Source: a virus
Length of the DNA: 21,761 bases
Reading direction: 5' to 3' (one strand)
Virus record (IMG/VR): IMGVR_UViG_3300031630_000373
Span: 1 to 21,761 of that record
The notes below the pieces were generated by a model. It ran no database searches. It was not told where the DNA came from and was given only the letters and a program-made list of their open reading frames with translations. Shown piece after piece: positions 10,901-17,217 of the stretch. The position numbers and the translations under genes were made by a program. Every line of letters starts with the position of its first letter. The first letter of the stretch is position 1.

Positions 10901-11753
10901 TAAGTCAGACAACCCCTCTACTCAGTTAGATGAGAAGGGTAAGCCTTACGAGAAAGCTATACGTGCAGAACTACCAATGACAATAAAGAAGCTAACTGCT
11001 TTAGGTCGTACAGCACAAGGTGGTTTCTCTATGAGGCAGGGTATACTAGCTCAAGCTATCATAAGTAATGATGGCTCTGTGTTTTCTAAGCTTATGTCTG
11101 GACCTATGTATAAGGCTCTTCAGAGAGAGGCAGGATCTCAAGTACCTTATGTTTCATTAATATATGATGCATTCATTGGAGACTTGGGTTCTTTCATACC
11201 ACTCCTTAAGCTATCTAATCAGACTTGGGTTAATGTTAACCTTAAGTACGATCTTATCAAGTCTCTTGCTGATGGTGCTGCTGAATCACATGCGCGTGGT
11301 AAGGCTAGGATCAATGCTCTTGCTGCGAAAGACCCAGAAGGTCTTGTTGAAGATAGAGAACATGCTGAGTATGTTGTTGGCCTAGCGGCAGAGCTTGTTA
11401 AGGAAGAGAAAGGTGGTCTCGTATACTACAGAAGTTCTGACTCAAAGAGTTTAGCTACTCTTAATAAGTTACTCACTGACCTTGATGCTCTGTTTGATAA
11501 TAGAACTCAGAACACATCGTTAAGTTCTTCTAAACTTAGGTCTTTAAATGACAGGAGTCACATGCTAACTAACAGAGAACTCGCTGATCTTTTTCAGAAG
11601 TTTACACCACGAACTATGGGTAAGATTGCACGTATCAGGGCGATTGGTAATGAAGCTAAGAAAGGACGAACCACTATCCTTAACACCTTAGGTTCTAAAC
11701 CAATCATCCATGAGTTTGCAGTTGATGGTCTTAAAGAGTTTAACTTTAACTGA
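7965..11753 (+). CDS. Virion-type single-subunit RNA polymerase (N4 vRNAP-like), 1262 aa
   Basis: The start is set by AGGAGG 8 nt before the ATG. The polymerase motifs of the T7/N4 RNA polymerase family occur in order. FP-x8-R with R577 fits the T/DxxGR region (T7 R425). Motif A is VDGIMNGIASMSA with D756 (T7 DGSCSGIQHFSA, D537). Motif B is KPPIMTFAYG with K850, Y858 and G859 (T7 KRSVMTLAYG, K631/Y639/G640). Motif C is LIYDAFIGDLGSF with D1068 (T7 LIHDSFGT, D812). The A-to-B spacing is 94 residues, the same as in T7. Residues 1-450 are an N-terminal extension with a Gln-rich patch near 83-90. As the last gene of the late operon, behind three ejection-type proteins, it is expected to be packaged and ejected like N4 gp50. 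N4 vRNAP is about 3500 aa, with a core of about 1100 aa, so this is a core-sized stand-alone version. Polymerase family is well supported; packaging is inferred. Confidence 0.85.
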   Translation: MAKFNAGNAGQVKRLEASRAMDSNGIQDAIADKIQVGLTQDSVFPTEEGQYDNAVLPAAPVGVNDGKQEMLPVNNPEQIAALELQQQQRARSSSIQQLADTEVLSNWDKSSIAGIVGEANKPRLIHALTNLSKTDSVKIPVDTGLEGSAEKRNYVAQNMMNFKAPSVRVAEDPDAPKEKMVDAARTRPLTAANLFSHLGMIQETSPDDVRMFEVTSDAQVLGFVVMEHEYMRHMQERNIISPEMIDNFTDDEINQLTGLSSQDTESDISVGKLGNMYHEQLMMYQQVAQGGKDIIPDKHLDPANQLTKEAYEQLGLWVKQQYNLGNPANTKLIDVGTNGNTRYDYVLTPTGVLAIENARKDAIEPDVRIRTQIINDPKSFPAYQKDKSDTNKNFKLPSDKKRRLQPEVEAMSNTSAVKHIITPNRLKSGLLIALQAFKYASQTLSNDLVGGSEIQVDGQTVGINGRVVVESWQGNSLGIGQKMADKINNTAENLLLKAKALTKEIESDRMMNRPVDYDKQNQIRVLLDFHKTAQTNAWRKARYNQEATKALAMVQDVVEVYGLPIGFPTFLQSGTSRISYATQVMNVQNNKFARQLFGSGTKYEVKPNTNTNKEQAMLITWAGHFFTDGAFVPEKMLINMRERINSSPPDPKLMAIASVGKKLKETMDSYNTDLPVDSVLKMEIVNGEVQGVGAAINAPRPKFSSDDDVKRFLTEAAKHPNEVVNLIEEAIELSNYMDAVKSNGTIMSQMRPIEVDGIMNGIASMSAQLGIIDVMYRVGVLREHPEKVIADYQGLEGNLRDLMVNNMRESISDITVNPELMSKWGIDESNHTEIVNLLELAILNKDEFLKPPIMTFAYGQAIERMLGGVMNAISTDENLRAAALISSFGTAGTGKILHKILSRGLTETLSPEIVAFAEALKDMTQVGMLSNEPIRFVKATGTTTSSNSLAMQDTGDKVRSTIQMEYSDPVKAGRRFGDPKSDNPSTQLDEKGKPYEKAIRAELPMTIKKLTALGRTAQGGFSMRQGILAQAIISNDGSVFSKLMSGPMYKALQREAGSQVPYVSLIYDAFIGDLGSFIPLLKLSNQTWVNVNLKYDLIKSLADGAAESHARGKARINALAAKDPEGLVEDREHAEYVVGLAAELVKEEKGGLVYYRSSDSKSLATLNKLLTDLDALFDNRTQNTSLSSSKLRSLNDRSHMLTNRELADLFQKFTPRTMGKIARIRAIGNEAKKGRTTILNTLGSKPIIHEFAVDGLKEFNFN

Positions 11754-11776
11754 TAACAATAAATAATAATAAAAAA

Positions 11777-11809
11777 GCCCTCAAGGTTCCGTTAAGGAAC
11801 CCAAAGGGC
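11777..11809 (-). terminator. Rho-independent terminator for the leftward (replication) operon
   Basis: Arms GCCCT (11777-11781) and AGGGC (11805-11809) flank a CAA/CAA internal loop, and an inner stem GGTTCC/GGAACC (11785-11790 with 11796-11801) closes a GTTAA loop. Read leftwards, the hairpin runs into the complement of 11761-11776, a T-rich tail that includes six consecutive T. It lies about 50 bp past the last minus-strand gene. Confidence 0.75.
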
Positions 11810-11812
11810 ATT

Positions 11813-11850
11813 ACCCTCAGGTATACATTACGTATACTTGGGGGTTATTT
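11813..11850 (+). terminator. Rho-independent terminator for the rightward (late) operon
   Basis: Positions 11813-11826 pair with 11832-11845 as a 14-bp stem containing two G-U pairs, around the 5-nt loop ATTAC. The T-rich tract TATTTTATTTATATT follows at 11846-11860. It sits 60 bp after the end of the polymerase gene, on the strand and side expected to stop late transcription before it invades the replication genes. Confidence 0.8.
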
Positions 11851-11858
11851 TATTTATA

Positions 11859-12107
11859 TTAGTTTGACATAGCATTAGCTACGGTAAGTCGACCAGCTTT
11901 CCTACCTGATTCAGCATAAGCTTTAGCTTCCTCATCAGATAGTCCCTCTGACAGAGCACCTGCGTAGTTATCATCCCAAACTTTACTAAGGATTGCTTCG
12001 TTTATTTCGGGTGTGTAAGCAAGGGTTGGGTCAAGATTGTACATCTCAACGTACTCCATGTCGTCAATGCCCGGAACTATATTGTAAGACTTCTTTTCAT
12101 TATTCAT
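11859..12107 (-). CDS. Small acidic hypothetical protein, 82 aa, last gene of the replication operon
   Basis: I do not recognise this protein. It is soluble and acidic, with no signal peptide, membrane segment or obvious metal-binding motif. The middle contains Tyr/Asp/Glu-rich sequence (GIDDMEYVEMYNLDPTLAY) and the end is helical (LSDEEAKAYAESGRKAG). Its ATG overlaps the stop of the MazG-like gene by 8 nt (ATGAATAA), which suggests coupled translation. Its stop is about 50 bp from the leftward terminator. The overlap, conserved reading direction and position support it as a real gene. Confidence 0.65.
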   Translation of the reverse strand: MNNEKKSYNIVPGIDDMEYVEMYNLDPTLAYTPEINEAILSKVWDDNYAGALSEGLSDEEAKAYAESGRKAGRLTVANAMSN

Positions 12108-12435
12108 CTTTTACAAATACTCCATCAACCATACGACCAGTGCGCACAGATATTTTATTATAGGCTTCGTCTAAGCATTCTGCTAAGCCTAACCCCCACA
12201 GGTTTGATTGAATTACAAGAGTCACAAGGACATCGCCCATCTCATCTCGTATTTTATTTATATCTCCAGAAGAGATGGCATCAATCATTTCAACCGACTC
12301 TTCTTCAAACTTACTTAATTGTTTTTGGATACGCACATGCTTCTCAGCATCTGTGTTAAGGTTACCAAGGATACCCTTGATGTGACCCCAATCAATAACT
12401 TTAAGTTCAATCTCCTCAAATATCTTATACATCAT
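12100..12435 (-). CDS. mazG: MazG-like nucleotide pyrophosphohydrolase
   Basis: A protein of about 111 residues of the all-alpha NTP pyrophosphatase superfamily. Visible marks are the N-terminal WGHIKGIL helix, the metal-binding FEEESVEM helix (EExxE type), RDEMGDVLVTLVIQ (the second acidic DExGD motif), LAECLDEAYNKI, and the ending GRMVDGVFVKDE typical of phage MazG-like proteins. The longer open frame up to 12504 lies inside the upstream gene and has no homology-like sequence. I start at the ATGATG pair (12435 or 12432), which has AGAGG just upstream and gives an 8-11 nt overlap with the preceding gene. Such enzymes hydrolyse NTPs or dNTPs to the monophosphate. In phages they are proposed to clean or shift the nucleotide pool or alter the (p)ppGpp response; which applies here is unknown. 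Confidence 0.8.
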   Translation of the reverse strand: MMYKIFEEIELKVIDWGHIKGILGNLNTDAEKHVRIQKQLSKFEEESVEMIDAISSGDINKIRDEMGDVLVTLVIQSNLWGLGLAECLDEAYNKISVRTGRMVDGVFVKDE

Positions 12436-12619
12436 CCTCATCCTCTGAGATAGCTTGCTCTGCAATAGAGAGGAAAACAAAGTTTGCTGTTGACTGCAAT
12501 ACACCTAGCATTGCTACATTGGTTATCTTACCATTGTACTTAGATACAAGGTCACCCACTTCATTTAACATATCGTTTTCAGCTACATACTTATCTGGGA
12601 ATTGTGTTACGTTACTCAT
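12425..12619 (-). CDS. Small hypothetical protein, 64 aa
   Basis: No family is recognised. A TTG at 12637 could extend the frame, but the ATG at 12619 has a strong AAAGGA site 7 nt upstream and is the better start. The first 15 residues are polar, the centre is mildly hydrophobic (NVAMLGVLQSTANFVFLSIAEQA), and the end is an acidic tail (SEDEDDV). The hydrophobic part is too mixed to call a membrane helix. It follows the RNA polymerase stop by 11 bp and its own stop overlaps the MazG-like start, so it belongs to the same transcript. A small regulator is possible but there is no direct evidence. Confidence 0.6.
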   Translation of the reverse strand: MSNVTQFPDKYVAENDMLNEVGDLVSKYNGKITNVAMLGVLQSTANFVFLSIAEQAISEDEDDV

Positions 12620-12630
12620 ATATTTATCCT

Positions 12631-14805
12631 TTAACAAAAGAAGTAATCAGAAGATATGATCTCAGATATATCTAAGGATCCTAACTCTGGTTGTTTAAGT
12701 TCATAACCCTCTCGGGTCTCTAACAACATCTGCTCTATGGCAGTAAAGAAGTTAGTGCTATTGTACATCATGGCAAACTGCCACTTGGTGTGGTCAATTA
12801 ATTTATTCACATCACATGCATGAGTTGAAAAGGAATCATGTATAGCTCCGAAGTCTCCAGAGAAACTCTGAATAACTTTAGCCATGTGTGCTGCATCCAT
12901 TGAGTGAATAAAGTTAGGTGAGCATCCAGACGCAAACGATCTCCTACACGGCAACAAGTCACCATTGGAAGTGATGTAAGGTATCTTGATGCTGTGACCT
13001 ATTTGACCAAGGCCACGTATGGTACTGCGTACAGTTATATTCTTCTGACGCCACACTTCGTACAACACTGGGAATCCTGAGGGAGTTGTCCAACGTGTAC
13101 ATGTCTCACCTGTTGATAAGATATGATCAGTCATCTTCTGTATAAACTTCATGGTCTTTAAGGGACCTACGCAGGTGTCGTTGATTGCAAGTATAAGTTG
13201 TTTTGACAGAGGGGTACAGTCATCTTCTGTGATATTGTACTTCTTATCATAACCTTCAACCTTACAGTCGTAGTACATGTTTGCTGCAATCTTTTTCTGA
13301 CCAGCAGAGTAAGCCCTAGTCATAGAGCCACGCTTTGCTATGCCTTTCCTTATAGCCTTCATTGGTATGTTACGTTCTGCAAACCACTCAGGCATCCTGT
13401 CTATCAATCGCTTAGCTACTTGTACATAAAAGTCTTTTTGTATCTCACTTGGTACTAAGGATACTAGCTCACCAGCTTCCTTGTCCTTGGATATAGCCGC
13501 TAGGTGTTGCCACCCATTGTTACTACCATCAACCGGGATAGGTGTACGACTCATGTGTACTTTATTGTTTAGCACAGAATGATTATATCCAGCTACATCT
13601 AAGCAACAAGCAAGAAAGCTAACTGGTTTTTCTGCCTCTGTCCTGAAGCTTTGTCCATCCGCTAAGAGGTTTATCCAAGTCAGGTTGTTTAACGTCCACA
13701 ACTCCCTGTCCTTTAGCGTCATCTTGTCTACTGATATTGTGGATAATCCTTCGTCTTGAAGATAGGTTCTGTAATCCGCTGTTATCCATTCTGGTAGTTC
13801 CTCTAATTCATATGATTGATTGTAAGAACAAGCTGTGTGTATGCACAGCCACCTGTAACCTTCAGTATCCATAGCTTTTGCATAGGCAAACTCAAACAAT
13901 CCCTTGGATACATCAGACCCTTGGAAGTTTAAGAATGGTTCAGTGTAGTAAACACGCCCACGATAATCACACTCGACCATTTGATAGAAGTCACGTAGAC
14001 CTATGGCATGTACCTTAGATATAACAAACTTCATCTCTATAGCTTTTGACTTAGCTTTTATAGACTGATCTTCAAGATCTATGAACAGACCTAGGTTAGT
14101 CTCTAAGGCTTTAGCCACTGTACTGTTAAGCCTCCACGGTGTTTGTTGCAGCTTGTTAAGGGCAGTAATAAAAGGTGCTCCTATAAGCTGCTTAAAGTCC
14201 TCCTCTGAACTCATACGTTTTATGTAAGGCCTCTTGGTAAACTCATTACGCAAGGACATAATGTCTTTTGGTGGTGTAAAGGACGTACCTATAAGTGTAC
14301 TCTTTATGTACTCAGGGGGTAGGTCTCCAAGCTCTGCCCATGTACTTAGCAACTTGATAATGTAAGGTGCTCGGAACCCTTTGTACTCCCTTTCGATATG
14401 TATATAACCTAGTTGTAGAAAAGCTTCTAGGTATAAGTCACCCACTGCTAAAATCTCTTGATGGTTAGTGTTGAGTACCCCTAAAGAAGATAGCACCTGT
14501 AAGCCTATCACAGACGATGTGACGGTTAGTTTGAAGGGGTTAGCCGATGACCTTCTGGACTTTTGATAAGCTGCCACAGCACCTGCTACGGCCCTTACAG
14601 TTAGCTTCTCGTAGGTATATCCGTAGGGTATCATTGAAGAGATTAATCTGGCCCCTTCTGGGGGCCTCCCACGGAAGGTATTACCCTCACATCTTTCTTT
14701 TATGTATGATGTTATACGTTCTACACCAGCAGTAGACTTCTCTTGATCACCCAGTGTACTCGAGGAAGTCCTCTTGTCCTTTGAGTCTGTTAGTTCTGGT
14801 ATCAT
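12631..14805 (-). CDS. T7-type DNA-directed RNA polymerase
   Basis: Single-subunit phage RNA polymerase. Numbered from the ATG at 14805 (724 aa): DYRGRVYY (D280, R284; T7 D421/R425), motif A VDGSNNGWQHLAA (D426), motif B AKRGSMTRAYS (K491, Y499), motif C AIHDSFSTHA (D657), and a C-terminus SDYFFC matching the T7 FAFA foot. T7 RNAP is 883 aa; the shortfall is spread over the N-terminal domain and the A-B interval (65 against 94 residues). The T7 R627 position is Lys, with Arg one residue earlier, and the T7 G640 position is Ser. The start is uncertain: an ATG at 14889 would overlap the helicase gene by 143 bp, the ATG at 14805 overlaps by 59 bp, and neither has a strong ribosome site. It would transcribe middle or late genes from phage promoters, none of which I could identify. 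Confidence 0.92.
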   Translation of the reverse strand: MIPELTDSKDKRTSSSTLGDQEKSTAGVERITSYIKERCEGNTFRGRPPEGARLISSMIPYGYTYEKLTVRAVAGAVAAYQKSRRSSANPFKLTVTSSVIGLQVLSSLGVLNTNHQEILAVGDLYLEAFLQLGYIHIEREYKGFRAPYIIKLLSTWAELGDLPPEYIKSTLIGTSFTPPKDIMSLRNEFTKRPYIKRMSSEEDFKQLIGAPFITALNKLQQTPWRLNSTVAKALETNLGLFIDLEDQSIKAKSKAIEMKFVISKVHAIGLRDFYQMVECDYRGRVYYTEPFLNFQGSDVSKGLFEFAYAKAMDTEGYRWLCIHTACSYNQSYELEELPEWITADYRTYLQDEGLSTISVDKMTLKDRELWTLNNLTWINLLADGQSFRTEAEKPVSFLACCLDVAGYNHSVLNNKVHMSRTPIPVDGSNNGWQHLAAISKDKEAGELVSLVPSEIQKDFYVQVAKRLIDRMPEWFAERNIPMKAIRKGIAKRGSMTRAYSAGQKKIAANMYYDCKVEGYDKKYNITEDDCTPLSKQLILAINDTCVGPLKTMKFIQKMTDHILSTGETCTRWTTPSGFPVLYEVWRQKNITVRSTIRGLGQIGHSIKIPYITSNGDLLPCRRSFASGCSPNFIHSMDAAHMAKVIQSFSGDFGAIHDSFSTHACDVNKLIDHTKWQFAMMYNSTNFFTAIEQMLLETREGYELKQPELGSLDISEIISSDYFFC

Positions 14806-16375
14806 AGTATGCTGATCCGCAGTCTCCAGTTCGTCCTGTGAATCGTGACTTAAGTACTCGGAGTTTAATTGTGTTTCTTTCATCTTCATCTTCTGCCACT
14901 AAGTTACGAGAGAATGTAATTATATCAAAGCTAATCTGTTTAATCGAACCTGAACCCTTGATATCATCAATAGATGACAGGTGTCCTTCTTCAAAAGATT
15001 TACCTTGTGATTTCCTGAGGTGACTGATAAGACCTAGCCATACGTTATGTTTCTTGACTATCTTAAGTAGGTCAGACATGACGGAGTCTATAGCTTCGTT
15101 ACCTGTCTTTCCGTCAGCTCCTTCAGAAACTGCAATGGTGATATGATCAAGGATGATATACTGGCACCCAAGCAAGCATAGGTTTTCAATTTGATCAATG
15201 AGACTAGAATCAGACACAGCTCCGTTGTGGTCGAGCAGGATGAGCCTTTCATTACCAAATACTCTTTCAAATGCAGCACGTTCTTGCTCAACAGTTGGGT
15301 CTGAAGGTGTAAACATCTTGATAAACTTCTCCGCAGAATCTCCAATGCTTTCTTCAAGAGATACAAGGCCAATGCTTTCATCTGTATTATCCTCCAGTTC
15401 TAGTATAATTTCTTTAATCATTGTTGATTTACCTGACCCTGTGCCAGATGTGAACAATACAATCTCACCCTTACGCATACCATCTAGCTTTGCATTAAGA
15501 CCTTCAAGACACTTAGGGTACGGCACAGACTCCACAGATTTACGTTCTACGTATGCTTCCCAGATAGCTTCACCACGTACAATAGCTGCTGGTGTGTAGC
15601 TTCGTGCACTGAACACAGCACTTATAATCTCAGTTGGGTTAGCCACCAGTGCATCACATGGGTCATTGGCAGACAGAGATGCGACCTTAGTCTTATCCCA
15701 ACCAATTATTTTAGCTGCTTCTGCTACTGCTTTATCTCCAGCATCATCTTGATCAAACATTAAGATGACTTCCTTAAATGATCGTAACCAATCTCGGTTA
15801 GCCACAAGTATCTTCATGTTAGATGAGGATGGTAGAGAAACTACTGGGTATGTCTTCTTGTATTTAGTGAGCATAGCTTGCTGAACTGCAATAGCATCTA
15901 GCTCACCCTCAGTTATGATCACCTTGAAACCACCGGGCTGGAACTTAGACTGACCAAACAGTTCAAGCTTAGCATTCTTTAGGTCACCTACAACACGGAA
16001 CTCCTTAGGGAGTGTGCGCTTCTTGTACGCAACTATCTTACCCTTCACTGTGTATGGGTAGTAGTGTGCATTTATTGTACCATTAGAGTCATAAGATACT
16101 TTCATATCGTACTCGTCACATGCAGTCTTAGTTAGACCACGCTCACGTACACCTGCACTGTCATAGTTTTGTATATCTTGAAGTGAATCGCCACTCATAT
16201 CGTACTCTCGTTGTTTAGTTGGGTTAAACTTTGACACTATTGTGTCATCATATTGATCTAAGAATGCTGGCTTGTTACATGCAAAGCATTTACCTCTACC
16301 ATTAGACCACAGTGCTACTGCATCTGATGATCCGCAATGGTTACATGGGTAGTGTTTAGTGAATGAGTCACTCAT
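14747..16375 (-). CDS. T7 gp4-like primase-helicase
   Basis: A 542-residue bifunctional replication protein of T7 gp4 type (566 aa). The zinc-binding domain has C11, C14, C30 and C33 (CNHCGSSD and CFAC). The TOPRIM primase core has ITEGELDA (E156) and MFDQDDAG (D208, D210). The RecA-like helicase has Walker A SGTGSGKST (K316) and Walker B YIILDH (D410). A GTG at 16384 is in frame, but it lies inside the AGGTGG ribosome site of the ATG at 16375, so I choose the ATG. That ATG overlaps the TGA of a small upstream frame (TGATG). It would unwind DNA ahead of the polymerase and make primers. It lies upstream of the RNA polymerase gene, whose start runs into its 3' end. Confidence 0.95.
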   Translation of the reverse strand: MSDSFTKHYPCNHCGSSDAVALWSNGRGKCFACNKPAFLDQYDDTIVSKFNPTKQREYDMSGDSLQDIQNYDSAGVRERGLTKTACDEYDMKVSYDSNGTINAHYYPYTVKGKIVAYKKRTLPKEFRVVGDLKNAKLELFGQSKFQPGGFKVIITEGELDAIAVQQAMLTKYKKTYPVVSLPSSSNMKILVANRDWLRSFKEVILMFDQDDAGDKAVAEAAKIIGWDKTKVASLSANDPCDALVANPTEIISAVFSARSYTPAAIVRGEAIWEAYVERKSVESVPYPKCLEGLNAKLDGMRKGEIVLFTSGTGSGKSTMIKEIILELEDNTDESIGLVSLEESIGDSAEKFIKMFTPSDPTVEQERAAFERVFGNERLILLDHNGAVSDSSLIDQIENLCLLGCQYIILDHITIAVSEGADGKTGNEAIDSVMSDLLKIVKKHNVWLGLISHLRKSQGKSFEEGHLSSIDDIKGSGSIKQISFDIITFSRNLVAEDEDERNTIKLRVLKSRFTGRTGDCGSAYYDTRTNRLKGQEDFLEYTG

Positions 16376-16527
16376 CAGTTCCACCTACTTTCTTTTAAGG
16401 ATTTAGTATCAGTACGTCTGGTACTTGCTTTGGACTTAGCATCAAGTCTCTGTTGTTTCTTCTCCTTTGGCTTCAATAAGTAATCTTCCGCTTCTGTAGA
16501 TTTCGTCAAGTCTTGTTTTTGTTTCAT
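16375..16527 (-). CDS. Possible small Lys-rich protein, about 50 aa
   Basis: A tentative gene. The frame ends with TGA overlapping the primase-helicase ATG (TGATG), a classic coupling junction, and covers the otherwise empty 66 bp between the GIY-YIG-like gene and the helicase. The product is very basic (KKPEKKQQ-like, KSKASTRR, KSLKE) with no motif. The start is unclear: an ATG at 16527 and a GTG at 16563 both lie inside the upstream gene and lack a good ribosome site, and a TTG about 33 codons from the end follows GGAAG. It may simply be a translated spacer or chance frame. Confidence 0.35.
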   Translation of the reverse strand: MKQKQDLTKSTEAEDYLLKPKEKKQQRLDAKSKASTRRTDTKSLKESRWN

Positions 16528-16927
16528 CTGATATTGCTTCTTTTGGAATAAATTTAATTGCACCTATCTGTCTGTTTAAATACAGAGGTACACCTAACAG
16601 GCATTTCTCTGTGAGAACATCTAAGTACCATTGGACTTTACACTCTGCTGCTGACAAGCCACCTCTTGTTTCAAACAATTGAATGATCTCGTAAGACAAT
16701 TCAGAACCATTTACTTTTAGTTCATTGATATGTTTGGAGGAGCTTGTGTACGACTTCCAGTTAGACTCTTTGTCTCTCTTGGTTTTCTTATATGAATGGA
16801 ACTGTTTCTTACCTACGTATCTTATAGGGTTACCGTCAGGTACAGATACAGTTATAAGATATATGAAACCAAAGTAATCGTCAACCTCAAAGGATTCTCC
16901 ATTATAAGACCAGTGTCCAAGGCTCAT
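16442..16927 (-). CDS. GIY-YIG-like nuclease family protein, 161 aa
   Basis: The N-terminal half has the GIY-YIG pattern: GFIYLI (20-25) for GIY, YVGKKQF (37-43) for YIG, then a basic loop, SNWKSYTSSS, a conserved-looking Glu (E96) in AAECKVQWY, and an Asn (N118) in YLNRQ. The first motif is degenerate (FIYLI rather than GIYYI), as in several small phage proteins annotated as putative nucleases. No separate DNA-binding domain is seen, only a helical, charged C-terminus. The ATG overlaps the preceding gene's stop by 4 nt (ATGA). It could be a recombination or host-DNA nuclease, or a reduced homing endonuclease. It lies inside the operon between the exonuclease and helicase genes. Confidence 0.65.
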   Translation of the reverse strand: MSLGHWSYNGESFEVDDYFGFIYLITVSVPDGNPIRYVGKKQFHSYKKTKRDKESNWKSYTSSSKHINELKVNGSELSYEIIQLFETRGGLSAAECKVQWYLDVLTEKCLLGVPLYLNRQIGAIKFIPKEAISDETKTRLDEIYRSGRLLIEAKGEETTET

Positions 16928-17217
16928 GACTTAGTATCCCTTTCTACCAGTTTAATAAACTCATCTAAATCACCTTTGTAACTATCATCCTCACGCATAC
17001 CAGATGCTTTCAGTAGGTCACACATGTCTTCAGATATAGGTTGCATATGTAGGCAGAAACCCCACTCAGCTGGCATAGTGTCTCCTTCACAATCCTCGTA
17101 CCAAGAGTCAACACCATACTTGTAGTAGTGTAACCAAGACTTCTCATGCACTGTGATTATCTTTATCTTGTGCATCTCTATCGAATCACCTACTTTCTTC
17201 CAACTAGCTCTACTCAT
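16924..17217 (-). CDS. Hypothetical protein, 97 aa
   Basis: No family is recognised. I place the start at the ATG 17217 because GAGG lies 9 nt upstream and the junction is the same 8-nt overlap (ATGAGTAG) seen elsewhere in this operon; an in-frame start at 17235 is possible. The protein is small, acidic and Trp/Tyr-rich (KSWLHYYKYGVDSWYEDCEGD), with an acidic, helical C-terminal third ending in FIKLVERDTKS. It has scattered Cys and His but no clear zinc motif. It is overlapped on both sides, by the exonuclease upstream and the GIY-YIG-like gene downstream, so it is surely cotranslated with replication proteins. Confidence 0.65.
   Translation of the reverse strand: MSRASWKKVGDSIEMHKIKIITVHEKSWLHYYKYGVDSWYEDCEGDTMPAEWGFCLHMQPISEDMCDLLKASGMREDDSYKGDLDEFIKLVERDTKS

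Noticed and set aside
7965-11753. Reading the 1262-aa protein as a gp16-like internal core protein only
   Set aside because: Its position would fit, but the ordered A, B and C polymerase motifs with T7-like spacing are far more specific than position.
12436-12504. N-terminal extension of the MazG-like protein
   Set aside because: The extra 23 residues lie in the upstream gene's frame overlap, are not MazG-like, and the ATGATG after AGAGG is a better start.
15198-15599. 133-aa plus-strand frame opposite the primase-helicase
   Set aside because: It is antisense to the Walker A region of a clear helicase and has Ser/Leu-rich composition typical of a reverse-frame artefact.
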